Below, one piece after another: positions 55,955-64,000 of a stretch of 64,000 bases of DNA; within the stretch, counting starts at the first letter, position 1; every line of letters starts with the position of its first letter. This DNA comes from Thioalkalivibrio sp. ALJ24 (lineage in GTDB: Bacteria; Pseudomonadota; Gammaproteobacteria; Ectothiorhodospirales; Ectothiorhodospiraceae), in contig NZ_KB898727.1 of NCBI RefSeq assembly GCF_000377785.1, positions 1 through 64,000 on the forward strand, given 5' to 3'. A program made the position numbers and the translations under genes. The notes under the pieces were generated by a model that made no database searches, was not told the origin of the DNA, and saw only the letters and a list, made by a program, of their open reading frames with translations.

Positions 55955-57477
55955 CCCTGCCCCCCGGCGGCGGCCGGCAGGGCGTCGATCAGATCGCCCG
56001 CCAGCATACCGATATCGCCGCCCAGCCGATGCGCCGCGACCCGCGCGGCCGCCGCATGCCAGGCCGCCCCGGCACGCGCCGCACCGCGGGCGCCCAGCCC
56101 CTGCCCGCGCAGCGCCGCGATGATGCCGGTCAGGGCATCGCCGCAACCCGGGGTCGCCATCCCGGGATGCCCTCCGGTCACGCAGTCGTACGGCCCCTCG
56201 CCGGCATCGGCGACCAGGGTGCCCGCGCCCTTCAGCAGCACGGCGCCGCCGAAGCGCGCAACCAGCTCGCGCAGCCGGGTCGGGCGGTCCGCCTCCACCG
56301 CTGCCGCCTCCAGGTTCAGCAGGCGTCCGGCCTCGCCCGGATGCGGCGTCAGCACCCAGTCATCCGAGCGCCGCGGGGTCTGCGCCAGCAGGTTGAGGGC
56401 ATCGGCATCCACCACCAGCGGGCGGCCGGAATCCGCGGCCGCCAGCCACAGTTCCCGCCCCCACGGACCCTGGTCCAGCCCCGGGCCGATCGCCACCGCA
56501 TCCGCCCGTTCCAGCCAGCGCAGCAGTTCCGGACCTTCGCTCACCCCGCGCACCATGATCTCGGGGCGGTCACTGCAGACGAAGGCCGCATGTTCGGGAT
56601 GAGTCAGCAGGGTCACGCGCCCGGCCCCGGCACGCAGGGCCGCGGTCGCCGCCAGCCGCCCCGCCCCGGCGAACCCGGGGGCACCCCCGACGACCATCAC
56701 GTGGCCGGCATCGCCCTTGTGCGCCCCGGGCCGCCGCCGCGGCAGCCCCGATCGCCAGTGCCCGGGGCCGACGCGCCGCGCGGTCGGCGCGAAGCTCTCC
56801 ACCAGCGAGTGCGGCAGATCCAGCGGTGCCACGCTGACGGCCCCCGCGTGATCCACCGCGGCCCCGGTATGCAGCCCGGGCTTGTCGGCAATGAACGTCA
56901 GGGTGCGCGTGGCCCGCACCGCCTGGCCGCGCAAGGCCCCGCTGTCGGTATCCACGCCGGACGGCACGTCGGCCGCCAGCACCGGGAGGCCGGCGCGATT
57001 CAGCCGTTCGATCACGTCACCGTACCCATCGGTCAGCGGGCGCTGCAGACCGATACCGAACAGCGCATCCACCCACAGCTCCGCAGTGGCGGGCTCGAAC
57101 GTCTCCAGCGGGTGGATTTGGCCCCCACTTTCCTCCCACAGACGCCGGGCCCGCTGCCCGTCCGACTCCTCCCGCGCCCGCGAGGACCCCGCGTGCAGCA
57201 CCACCTCCAGTCCGGCCGCCCGCGCGCGGCGGGCCAGCACGAAACCGTCGCCGCCGTTATTGCCGGGGCCGCAGAGCACCCCGATACGGGTCACCTCCGG
57301 CCAGCACGCACGCAGATGTTCCAGCAGCGCCGCCCCGGCCCGGTCCATCAGCTCGCCCGGCGCGATCCCGGGCAGGGCCATGGCGGTGGCATCCAGCTCG
57401 CGCATGGACGCACTGTCGAACAGCGGTTCACCGAACACGGGGCTGGCCGGCGACGGGGGTGCGGGGGCATCATTCAT
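55951..57477 (-). CDS. nnr: Bifunctional NAD(P)H-hydrate epimerase/dehydratase
   Basis: The 508-aa protein repairs hydrated NAD(P)H. The N-terminal epimerase domain (about 1-220) has GPGNNGGDG and DVPSGVD; the C-terminal ADP-dependent dehydratase domain has GDAGHVMVVGGAPG and GGHPGMATPGCGDALTG. The start ATG 57477 has AAGGAGA 8 bases upstream. Its start codon overlaps the queG reading on the other strand (CATG). Confidence 0.92.
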   Translation of the reverse strand: MNDAPAPPSPASPVFGEPLFDSASMRELDATAMALPGIAPGELMDRAGAALLEHLRACWPEVTRIGVLCGPGNNGGDGFVLARRARAAGLEVVLHAGSSRAREESDGQRARRLWEESGGQIHPLETFEPATAELWVDALFGIGLQRPLTDGYGDVIERLNRAGLPVLAADVPSGVDTDSGALRGQAVRATRTLTFIADKPGLHTGAAVDHAGAVSVAPLDLPHSLVESFAPTARRVGPGHWRSGLPRRRPGAHKGDAGHVMVVGGAPGFAGAGRLAATAALRAGAGRVTLLTHPEHAAFVCSDRPEIMVRGVSEGPELLRWLERADAVAIGPGLDQGPWGRELWLAAADSGRPLVVDADALNLLAQTPRRSDDWVLTPHPGEAGRLLNLEAAAVEADRPTRLRELVARFGGAVLLKGAGTLVADAGEGPYDCVTGGHPGMATPGCGDALTGIIAALRGQGLGARGAARAGAAWHAAAARVAAHRLGGDIGMLAGDLIDALPAAAGGQG

Positions 57478-57508
57478 GTCCGTTTCTCTCCTTGCTGGCC
57501 TGTCGATC

Positions 57509-58726
57509 GTGCCTGAGCATCCCGACCCGCGCCAATGCGCCGAACTCGCCGATCGCATCCGCCAGTGGGGACGCGAACTCGGCTTCGCCGACCTGCGCAT
57601 CGGCCCGGCGCGGGTCCCCGAGGCCGACCGTCGGCAACTGAACACCTGGCTCGAACGCGGCTCCCACGGCGACATGCAATGGATGGCCGATCGCGCGTCG
57701 CTGCGCCATGACCCCGACGCGCTGGTTCCCGGAGTGCAGCGCATTATCAGCGTGCGCATGGATTACTTCCCGCCCCGCACCCGCCGCCCCGCCGCCCAGC
57801 TGGCGGATCCGCAGGGCGCCTATGTCTCACGCTATGCCCTGGGCCGCGACTACCACAAGCTGCTGCGCAAGCGACTGACCGAACTCGGCCGCCGGATCGA
57901 GGCCGAGGCACCGCACGGCTACCGCGCCTTCACCGACAGCGCGCCGGTGCTGGAGAAGGCACTGGCGCAGCAGGCGGGCCTTGGCTGGATCGGCAAGCAC
58001 ACCAACCTGCTGGCCCGCGGGACCGGCTCCTGGTTCTTCCTCGGTGAACTGTTCACCGATCTGCCGCTGCCGGTCGACCCCGGTCCGGGCGAGGACCACT
58101 GCGGGAGCTGTCGCGCCTGCCTGGACGTGTGTCCCACGCAGGCGTTCCGCGGCCCGCACGACCTCGATGCGCGACGCTGCATCTCGTATCTCACCATCGA
58201 GCTGAAAGGATCGATCCCGGAAAACCTGCGCCCGCTGATCGGCAACCGCATCTACGGCTGTGACGACTGCCAGCTGGTCTGCCCGTGGAACCGCTTCGCC
58301 GAGGTCGCGGCCGAACCGGATTTCGTCGCCCGCCATGGCCTCGACAGCGCCTCGCTGGTCGAGCTGTTCGCCTGGGACGAGGCGACCTTCCTCGAACGCA
58401 CCGCCGGCATGGCGATCCGCCGCATCGGCCACGAACAATGGCTGCGCAACCTGGCCGTGGCGCTCGGCAACGGACCGGCCACCGATCAGGCGCGCGAGGC
58501 CCTGGCCGCGCGCGCCGACCACCCGTCGCCACTGGTGCGGGAGCATGTAACCTGGGCCCGGACACGCCTGGACGAACGGGCCGCCGGCCGGCTCGCCGAA
58601 CCGCCGGCCATCCCGGTGAAGGCGCTCACTCGCGCACCGGTGGACCCGGCCGCAAGGCCCGCCAGCATCCCCGCCCCGGAGGCCGGCACCGGGACGCCCC
58701 ACGAGGACCCCACGAGCGGTTCCTAG
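57509..58726 (+). CDS. queG: Epoxyqueuosine reductase QueG
   Basis: The 405-aa cobalamin- and iron-sulfur-dependent enzyme performs the last step of queuosine synthesis on tRNA. It has two [4Fe-4S] motifs, CGSCRACLDVCPTQAF and CDDCQLVCPWN, and the GWIGKHTNLL segment. The start GTG 57509 matches the length of E. coli QueG; an ATG at 57476 is an alternative, and neither has a clear ribosome site. The C-terminal 45 residues extend past the usual end. The stop TAG is supplied by palindromic element B. The gene is divergent from nnr. Confidence 0.85.
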   Translation: MPEHPDPRQCAELADRIRQWGRELGFADLRIGPARVPEADRRQLNTWLERGSHGDMQWMADRASLRHDPDALVPGVQRIISVRMDYFPPRTRRPAAQLADPQGAYVSRYALGRDYHKLLRKRLTELGRRIEAEAPHGYRAFTDSAPVLEKALAQQAGLGWIGKHTNLLARGTGSWFFLGELFTDLPLPVDPGPGEDHCGSCRACLDVCPTQAFRGPHDLDARRCISYLTIELKGSIPENLRPLIGNRIYGCDDCQLVCPWNRFAEVAAEPDFVARHGLDSASLVELFAWDEATFLERTAGMAIRRIGHEQWLRNLAVALGNGPATDQAREALAARADHPSPLVREHVTWARTRLDERAAGRLAEPPAIPVKALTRAPVDPAARPASIPAPEAGTGTPHEDPTSGS

Positions 58727-58996
58727 GGAAACACTGATCAATGTACACGCTCGCGCTCGAGTCGCTTTTGCGTGCGAACAAGGCGCGGCGACCGCCGTGC
58801 AGTTATTCTGCACAAGGAAGCCGCAACGCCGTGCGCGCGCAAAAGCGGCCGAGCCCCTACGGGGTTGGGCCCCGGGTTCCCCGATCCGGCGTTGCGCCGC
58901 TTGCGGGTAGAACCACTACCCGCTGCACGACGCGCCTTGTCTCGGAAAACCCGGGGCACCAACGCGAGCGTGTACATTGATCAGTGTTTCCCTAGG
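58722..58996. repeat. Palindromic repeat element B (275 bp) with 34-bp perfect terminal inverted repeats
   Basis: The terminal inverted repeats 58722-58755 and 58963-58996 are identical over 34 bp and start with CCTAGGGAAACACTGATC. Interior arms pair about the same dyad axis near 58859: ACAAGGCGCG (58778-58787) with 58931-58940, and GCCGCAACGCCG (58820-58831) with 58887-58898, so the whole element is one imperfect palindrome. Each end carries a TAG stop: queG ends at 58726 and the pgeF stop is 58994-58992. Both strands are open for 79 codons, starting MYTLAL and ending RERVH, only because the repeats are inverted. It has no transposase; it is MITE- or REP-like and a relative of element A. Confidence 0.9.
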
Positions 58997-59789
58997 CTCC
59001 GGCCTCCGGCCGAATCCAGACCAGGCTCGCGAGGCGCCCGGTCGTGCCGTCGCGACGATACGAGAAGAACCGCTCGGGATCGCTGAAGGTGCATTCGCCA
59101 CCGCCATGCACGGCCACGCCCGCGCGCTGCAGGCGATCGCGCGCCAGCGCCTCCAGGTCCGCCAGCCAGGGCCCGCTGCGTGCGGCCGCTTTGAAAGCGC
59201 CGGTCATGTGCGGCTGCACCGCCAGGAACCGCTCGCGCACCTCCGCGCCGACCTCGAAGGCTTCGGGGCCGATCGCCGGCCCCAGCCAGGCCTGCCAGAC
59301 CGCCTGCGGACAGGCCTCTTGCAGCGCCGCCAGCGTGGCCTCCAGGACCCCGTCCACCAGCCCGCGCCAGCCGGCATGCGCCGCCGCCACCGCCTCCCCG
59401 CCGGTACCGGCGAACAGCACCGGCAGGCAGTCGGCCGTCTGCACCGCGCAGACCCGACCGGGCCGGGTGGTCATCACCGCGTCGGCCTCCACCGGCGCAC
59501 CGGCGGCGGCCAGGTCTTCCGCGCGCACCACCCGCGTGCCATGCACCTGCGCCGGCCAGTGCAGCTCGGCACCGGGCACGCCCCGCGCGGCCACCGCCCG
59601 CGCCAGACGGCGCCGGTTCCCGGCGACCCGCTGCGGATCATCCCCGGTATGCAGCGCGAGATTCAGGCTGGCCCATACGCCCTCGCTGATTCCGCCGGCG
59701 CGGGTGGTCTGCAGGGCCCCCACCGCCGGACCGACGGGCCAGTCGGGCGTGATCAGAACCTCGTCATACAGCGCGTCAGCGGCGTTCAT
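58992..59789 (-). CDS. pgeF: Laccase-domain protein PgeF (YfiH), peptidoglycan editing factor
   Basis: The 265-aa protein has the multicopper-like Cu/Zn motif region with QVHGTRVV, TADCLPVLF and AAAHAGWRGL, and LGPAIGPEAFEVG. It removes misincorporated residues from cell-wall precursors in E. coli (YfiH). It follows rluD with a 4-base overlap, as in many Gammaproteobacteria. The final TAG lies in the terminal repeat of element B. Confidence 0.9.
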   Translation of the reverse strand: MNAADALYDEVLITPDWPVGPAVGALQTTRAGGISEGVWASLNLALHTGDDPQRVAGNRRRLARAVAARGVPGAELHWPAQVHGTRVVRAEDLAAAGAPVEADAVMTTRPGRVCAVQTADCLPVLFAGTGGEAVAAAHAGWRGLVDGVLEATLAALQEACPQAVWQAWLGPAIGPEAFEVGAEVRERFLAVQPHMTGAFKAAARSGPWLADLEALARDRLQRAGVAVHGGGECTFSDPERFFSYRRDGTTGRLASLVWIRPEAGA

Positions 59790-60748
59790 GCCTGCGCCTC
59801 CGCGTGCGCGGCATCCGCGCGCAACACCTCCAGCAGCGAGGCGAAATCCGCGGGCAGCGGCGCCTCGAAGGCCTGCGCCTCGCCCGTGGCGGGGTGACGG
59901 AACTCCAGGCGCGCGGCGTGCAACGCCTGACGCGGGAAGCCATTCACGACCTCCCGGGCCGACTCGTCCATCCCGCGCACCGGTCGCGGCCGGCCGCCGT
60001 ACACCGGGTCACCCACCAGCGGGTGACGCAGATGCGCCATGTGCACGCGGATCTGGTGGGTACGCCCGGTCTCCAGACGCGCGTTCAGCAGGGTGTGGCC
60101 ACGAAAGCGTTCCGCAACTCGGTAATGCGTGGTCGCGGGCTTGCCCGCCGGGTTCACCGCCATGCGCTTGCGATCGACCGGATGCCGGCCCACCGGCGCA
60201 TCCACCGTGCCCCCGGCGATCACCCGGCCGTGAACCAGAGCGCGGTATTCGCGGTGCACGCTGCGCTCCTGCAGCTGACGCACCAGGGCGGTCTGCGCCT
60301 GCGCGTTGCGCGCGACCACCATGAGGCCGGTGGTGTCCTTGTCCAGGCGGTGCACGACCCCGGCGCGCGGCAGCACGCCGACCTCGGGCGCGTGGTGCAG
60401 CAGCGCGTTGACCAGGGTCCCCTGCCGGTGACCGGCCGCCGGGTGCACCACCAGCCCCGCCGGCTTGTCGATCACCAGCACGTGGGCATCCTGGTACCGA
60501 ATGTCCAGGTCGATGGGCTCCGGCACATCCTCCAGCGACGGCGTCTCCGGCGGCGCCAGCTCCACCGTCTCGCCGCCGCGCACCGGCGTGCGCGGGCGGG
60601 GCTGGCCCCCGTCCACCCGCAGGTCGCCGGCCTTCAGCCACTGCACCAGCTGACTGCGCGAGTACTCCGGGAACAGCCGAGCCAGGGCCGCGTCCAGGCG
60701 CTGACCCGCCTCGTCCTCGGGCAGGACTGCCCGGCGTGCTTCGCTCAT
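59786..60748 (-). CDS. rluD: 23S rRNA pseudouridine synthase RluD
   Basis: The 320-aa protein has an S4 RNA-binding domain (residues 15-75) and a pseudouridine synthase domain with the catalytic Asp in HRLDKDTTGLMVVAR and GRTHQIRVHMAHL. It makes pseudouridines 1911/1915/1917 of helix 69. It is divergent from bamD, as in E. coli. Confidence 0.95.
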   Translation of the reverse strand: MSEARRAVLPEDEAGQRLDAALARLFPEYSRSQLVQWLKAGDLRVDGGQPRPRTPVRGGETVELAPPETPSLEDVPEPIDLDIRYQDAHVLVIDKPAGLVVHPAAGHRQGTLVNALLHHAPEVGVLPRAGVVHRLDKDTTGLMVVARNAQAQTALVRQLQERSVHREYRALVHGRVIAGGTVDAPVGRHPVDRKRMAVNPAGKPATTHYRVAERFRGHTLLNARLETGRTHQIRVHMAHLRHPLVGDPVYGGRPRPVRGMDESAREVVNGFPRQALHAARLEFRHPATGEAQAFEAPLPADFASLLEVLRADAAHAEAQA

Positions 60749-60840
60749 GTCCCGAACCTCCGCGGGCCGGCCGCGTCAATCATCGTCAATGGTGTAGAAT
60801 CCGGATCTCATCCGCGTACAACGGTTCGCAAGAGGTGTCC

Positions 60841-61680
60841 GTGTTTCCAGCTTCCGCCCTGCCGCGCCTGCTCGTCATCCTGATTGTGGCCCTGCTCCTG
60901 GCCGGCTGCGAGGGCTGGCGCGATGACCCGACCGCCGACTGGTCGGCCAGCCAGCTTTACGGCGAGGCCAAATCCGCCCTGGATCAGGGCAACTACAGCC
61001 AGGCCGTGGAGTACTACGAACTGCTGGAGGCCCGCTACCCGTTCGGCCGCTTCGCCCAGCAGGCGCAGATCGAGATCCCCTACGCCTACTACAGGGCCGG
61101 AGAACCGGAGCCGGCGCTGGCGGCGGTGGATCGCTTCGAGCAGCTCAACCCGCGCCACCCGAACCTCGACTATGCCTACTACCTGCGGGGCCTGATCAAT
61201 TTCAACCGCGATCAGGGCTTCCTCAGCAACGTGTTCCCCAAGGATCCGACCGAGATGGACCCGGAACCGCTGATGCAGGCCTACGAGGACTTCGACCGCC
61301 TGATCCGGACCTTCCCGGACAGCCCGTACAGCGCCGACGCGCATCCGCGCATGGTGTTCATCCTCAACACCCTGGCCGCGCACGAACTGCGGGTCGCCGA
61401 GTTCTACATGGAGCGCACCGCCTGGGTGGCCGCCGCCGAGCGCGCGCGCCACGTGCTGGGCCACTATCCCAATGCTGATGTGATGCCGCAGGCCCTGTCC
61501 GTGCTCTACCACTCGTATCGCGAGCTGGGGCTGGACGACCACGCGGATGCCGCCCTGAGCGTGCTGGAACTCAACGATGCCGACGCCGCCGTCGCGGTGC
61601 GCGGCGGCGAGCATCTGTCCCTGGACGTGGATCGCGGAGGCCTCTGGCGCGCCTTCGACCGCCTGCCATTCTTCAACTGA
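60841..61680 (+). CDS. bamD: Outer-membrane assembly lipoprotein BamD
   Basis: The 279-aa protein starts at GTG 60841, closely after AGAGG. Its signal peptide ends in the lipobox LLLAGC at residues 18-23, so Cys23 is lipidated. Five TPR-like repeats follow (e.g. YGEAKSALDQGNYSQAVEYY in part). It is an essential part of the BAM complex that inserts outer-membrane proteins. A TAGAAT about 46 bases upstream may be its -10 box. Confidence 0.93.
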   Translation: MFPASALPRLLVILIVALLLAGCEGWRDDPTADWSASQLYGEAKSALDQGNYSQAVEYYELLEARYPFGRFAQQAQIEIPYAYYRAGEPEPALAAVDRFEQLNPRHPNLDYAYYLRGLINFNRDQGFLSNVFPKDPTEMDPEPLMQAYEDFDRLIRTFPDSPYSADAHPRMVFILNTLAAHELRVAEFYMERTAWVAAAERARHVLGHYPNADVMPQALSVLYHSYRELGLDDHADAALSVLELNDADAAVAVRGGEHLSLDVDRGGLWRAFDRLPFFN

Positions 61681-61710
61681 ACGGCGAGGGCCCCGACTTC
61701 GGAGGTGGCT

Positions 61711-62106
<396 letters not shown>

Positions 62107-62136
62107 TCAGTGTATCAGACCATCACCGCCGCGCTG

Positions 62137-63840
62137 TCAGCCGGGACGGTAGCCGGAGGTGATGGGATAGCGTCGGTCACGGCCGAAGGCCCGCGGACTG
62201 ACGCGCACGCCCGGAGCCCCCTGACGACGCTTGTACTCGGCCCGCAGCACCATGCGGGCGACCCGTTCCACGACCTCGCGCGGATGCCCCCGGGCCACGA
62301 TCTCGGCCACCGAGGCCTCCTCTTCCACGAAGGCCTCCAGCACCGCGTCCAGCACGGGATAGGGCGGCAACGAGTCGGTATCCTCCTGCCCGGGCGCCAG
62401 CTCGGCGCTGGGCGGGCGTTCGATCACGCGCGCGGGAATCGCCTCGCCAAGGGTATTGCGCCAGCGCGCCAGGCGCCAGACCCACTGCTTGGACACGTCC
62501 TTCAGCGGGGCGAAGCCGCCGTTCATGTCGCCGTACAGCGTGGCATAGCCGACCGCCAGCTCGCTCTTGTTCCCGGTGGCCAGCAGCATGCGACCGGTCC
62601 GGTTGGACAGGCCCATCAGGACCACCCCGCGCGAGCGGGACTGCAGGTTCTCCTCGGTCACGTCGCCGGGTGGCGGCGGTACCGATGCCAGCGCACTGTC
62701 GAGCCCGCCGAGAAACGCCTGCACCATCGGCTCGATCGCCACCTCGTGGTAATCCAGCCCCAGGGTTTCGGCCTGGGCGCGGGCATCCTCGACCGACATC
62801 GAGGCTGTATAGCGATAGGGCATCATCACCGCGGTGACCCGCTCCGGACCCAGGGCATCGGTGGCAAGGGCCGCGGTCAGCCCGGAGTCGATGCCGCCGG
62901 ACAGCCCCAGGATCACCCCGGGGAAACCGTTCTTGTCGACATAGTCGCGGATGCCGGTGACCAGCGCGGCGTAGAGATCCGCGACCTCAACATCCGCAGC
63001 GTGCGCGGAGCTGTCGGCCTCGGATACCGCCGCCGGCGCGGGCGGCAGCGGCGACACCCCTTCGGGCGCCACGGCCACGGGCCGGGGACGTCCGGCGTCA
63101 CCGGCCTCCAGCTCGACCAGCGCCAGTCCTTCCTCCCAGGGATCCAGCAGGGCCTGCGGTGCGCCACCGGGGCCGGGATGCAGAAAGCTGCGGCCGTCGA
63201 ACACCAGTTCGTCCTGTCCGCCCACCTGGTTGACGTAGAGCACCGGGCACCCGGTCTCGGCGACCCGCGCGGCCACCACCGCGGCACGCTCGGCCGGCTT
63301 GCCGCGATGAAACGGCGAGGCATTCAGATTGAGCAGCACGTCGGCCCCGGCGATGCGGGCATGCGCCGCCGGGGCCGGCTGCCAGATGTCCTCGCAGACC
63401 GTGACACCCAGGCGCCAGCCACCCAGCTGGACCACGCAGGGCTCGTGCCCGGCATGGAAGTAGCGCACCTCGTCGAACACCGAGTAGTTGGGCAGGATGT
63501 GCTTGGCATAGCAGGCGTGCACCGTACCGTTGCGCAGCCATACCCCGGCATTGGCCAGGTCTTCCTCAGTGCGCCGCGGAGCGCCCACCAGCAGGTCGAT
63601 GCCGATGCTCATATCGGCCAGCCGATCGAGCGCCGCGTCCACCGCATCCAGGAACGCGGGGCGCAGCAGCAGATCCTCGGGCGGATAGCCGGTCAGGGCC
63701 AGCTCGGGGAACACCACCAGATGGGCCCCGGCCGCACGCGCCTGCTGCACGAACTCGCGCATCCGCCGCTCATTGGCCTCCAGTGCCCCCACCACGGGGT
63801 TGAACTGGGCCAGGGCAATGCGTGGCGCTTGGGCAGTCAT
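62137..63840 (-). CDS. nadE: Glutamine-dependent NAD+ synthetase
   Basis: The 567-aa enzyme has an N-terminal nitrilase-type glutaminase domain with the Glu-Lys-Cys triad: PELALTGYPPEDL, CYAKHILPN and VTVCEDIW. The C-terminal synthetase domain has the P-loop LSGGIDSGLTAA. It converts deamido-NAD to NAD. The start is ATG 63840. It is transcribed towards glnB, 87 bases away, and probably co-transcribed. Confidence 0.94.
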   Translation of the reverse strand: MTAQAPRIALAQFNPVVGALEANERRMREFVQQARAAGAHLVVFPELALTGYPPEDLLLRPAFLDAVDAALDRLADMSIGIDLLVGAPRRTEEDLANAGVWLRNGTVHACYAKHILPNYSVFDEVRYFHAGHEPCVVQLGGWRLGVTVCEDIWQPAPAAHARIAGADVLLNLNASPFHRGKPAERAAVVAARVAETGCPVLYVNQVGGQDELVFDGRSFLHPGPGGAPQALLDPWEEGLALVELEAGDAGRPRPVAVAPEGVSPLPPAPAAVSEADSSAHAADVEVADLYAALVTGIRDYVDKNGFPGVILGLSGGIDSGLTAALATDALGPERVTAVMMPYRYTASMSVEDARAQAETLGLDYHEVAIEPMVQAFLGGLDSALASVPPPPGDVTEENLQSRSRGVVLMGLSNRTGRMLLATGNKSELAVGYATLYGDMNGGFAPLKDVSKQWVWRLARWRNTLGEAIPARVIERPPSAELAPGQEDTDSLPPYPVLDAVLEAFVEEEASVAEIVARGHPREVVERVARMVLRAEYKRRQGAPGVRVSPRAFGRDRRYPITSGYRPG

Positions 63841-63856
63841 GTTCGAAGTGCGGGGA

Positions 63857-64000
63857 TCAGCGACCGGAGACGCCCAGGGCCTGCTGCATGGCCTGGCCCA
63901 GTTCCGCCGGGCTCTCCGCCACCACGGCACCGGCGCCGCGCAGGGCGTCCATCTTCTGCGCGGCGGTCCCCTGCCCGCCGGCGATGATCGCCCCGGCATG
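63857..64000 (-). CDS. sucD: Succinyl-CoA synthetase alpha subunit, C-terminal end only
   Basis: The last 47 residues of the gene are in the window. They begin with [19 protein letters not shown], which matches the glycine-rich segment near the C-terminus of SucD, and end [11 protein letters not shown]. The start lies beyond the right edge. It makes ATP or GTP from succinyl-CoA in the TCA cycle. Confidence 0.85.
   Translation of the reverse strand, partial: HAGAIIAGGQGTAAQKMDALRGAGAVVAESPAELGQAMQQALGVSGR

Noticed and set aside
55955-56146. N-terminal extension of TsaE
   Set aside because: Arg/Gly-rich antisense-like sequence in the nnr coding region; GTG at 55954 fits the family length.
58741-58980. 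Two 79-codon open frames (one per strand) in the repeat element
   Set aside because: They start and end with the same residues only because the element is palindromic; no ribosome site and no known protein.

Overview
The window (about 65-67% GC by eye) comes from a chemolithoautotrophic, sulfur-oxidizing gammaproteobacterium, most likely Thioalkalivibrio or a close relative in the Ectothiorhodospiraceae. This is inferred from three things together: a complete sulfur-oxidizing heterodisulfide-reductase-like (sHdr) locus, CbbQ/CbbO-type Rubisco activase genes, and a core-gene order (queG/nnr-tsaE-ami-mutL-miaA-hfq-hflX-hflKC-hisZ-purA, rnr-rlmB-rpsF-rpsR-rplI-dnaB-alr) typical of Gammaproteobacteria.

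Region 1 (1-21 kb, almost all minus strand) is metabolic. Read in the direction of transcription it runs: rhodanese, tusA, shdrC1-B1-A-hyp-C2-B2, lbpA1, dsrE, lbpA2, lipS1, a lipoate ligase, lipT, lipS2, a FadL-type outer-membrane channel, a periplasmic protein, an unknown cytoplasmic protein, a second lipoate-ligase-like protein and a pseudo-receiver protein. Then, beyond a small plus-strand gene, come cbbQ and cbbO. In the accepted model rhodanese, TusA and DsrE relay sulfane sulfur to the sHdr complex, which oxidizes it with lipoate-binding proteins (LbpA) as cofactor carriers. sLpl(AB), LipS1 and LipS2 make the lipoyl group on LbpA in a dedicated pathway. The genes at 3.5-6.5 kb (second ligase, two unknown proteins, pseudo-receiver) are not part of the well-described set and are the best candidates for something new.

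Region 2 (21-31 kb) is housekeeping: a BepA-like metalloprotease, a four-tRNA cluster (Pro-Arg-His-Lys), folD, gltX, a periplasmic cyclophilin, lpxH, a DUF455 ferritin-like protein and a copper P-type ATPase whose two metal-binding domains both carry GMGSDHC instead of GMTCxxC.

Region 3 (31-58 kb) is the conserved replication/translation/RNA block on the minus strand. It contains a full-length intein with a LAGLIDADG endonuclease in dnaB, a persulfide dioxygenase-rhodanese fusion inserted between hflX and hflK, a tRNA-Leu with a near-consensus promoter, and a MutL that keeps the endonuclease motif.

Region 4 (57-64 kb) holds queG, pgeF, rluD, bamD, a PII protein, nadE and the end of sucD. Two members of one palindromic repeat family lie at 36.5-36.66 kb and 58.72-59.0 kb; their ends supply the stop codons of the adjoining genes. 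No rRNA, CRISPR array, prophage or insertion-sequence transposase was seen, and no stretch over 300 bases lacks a gene.
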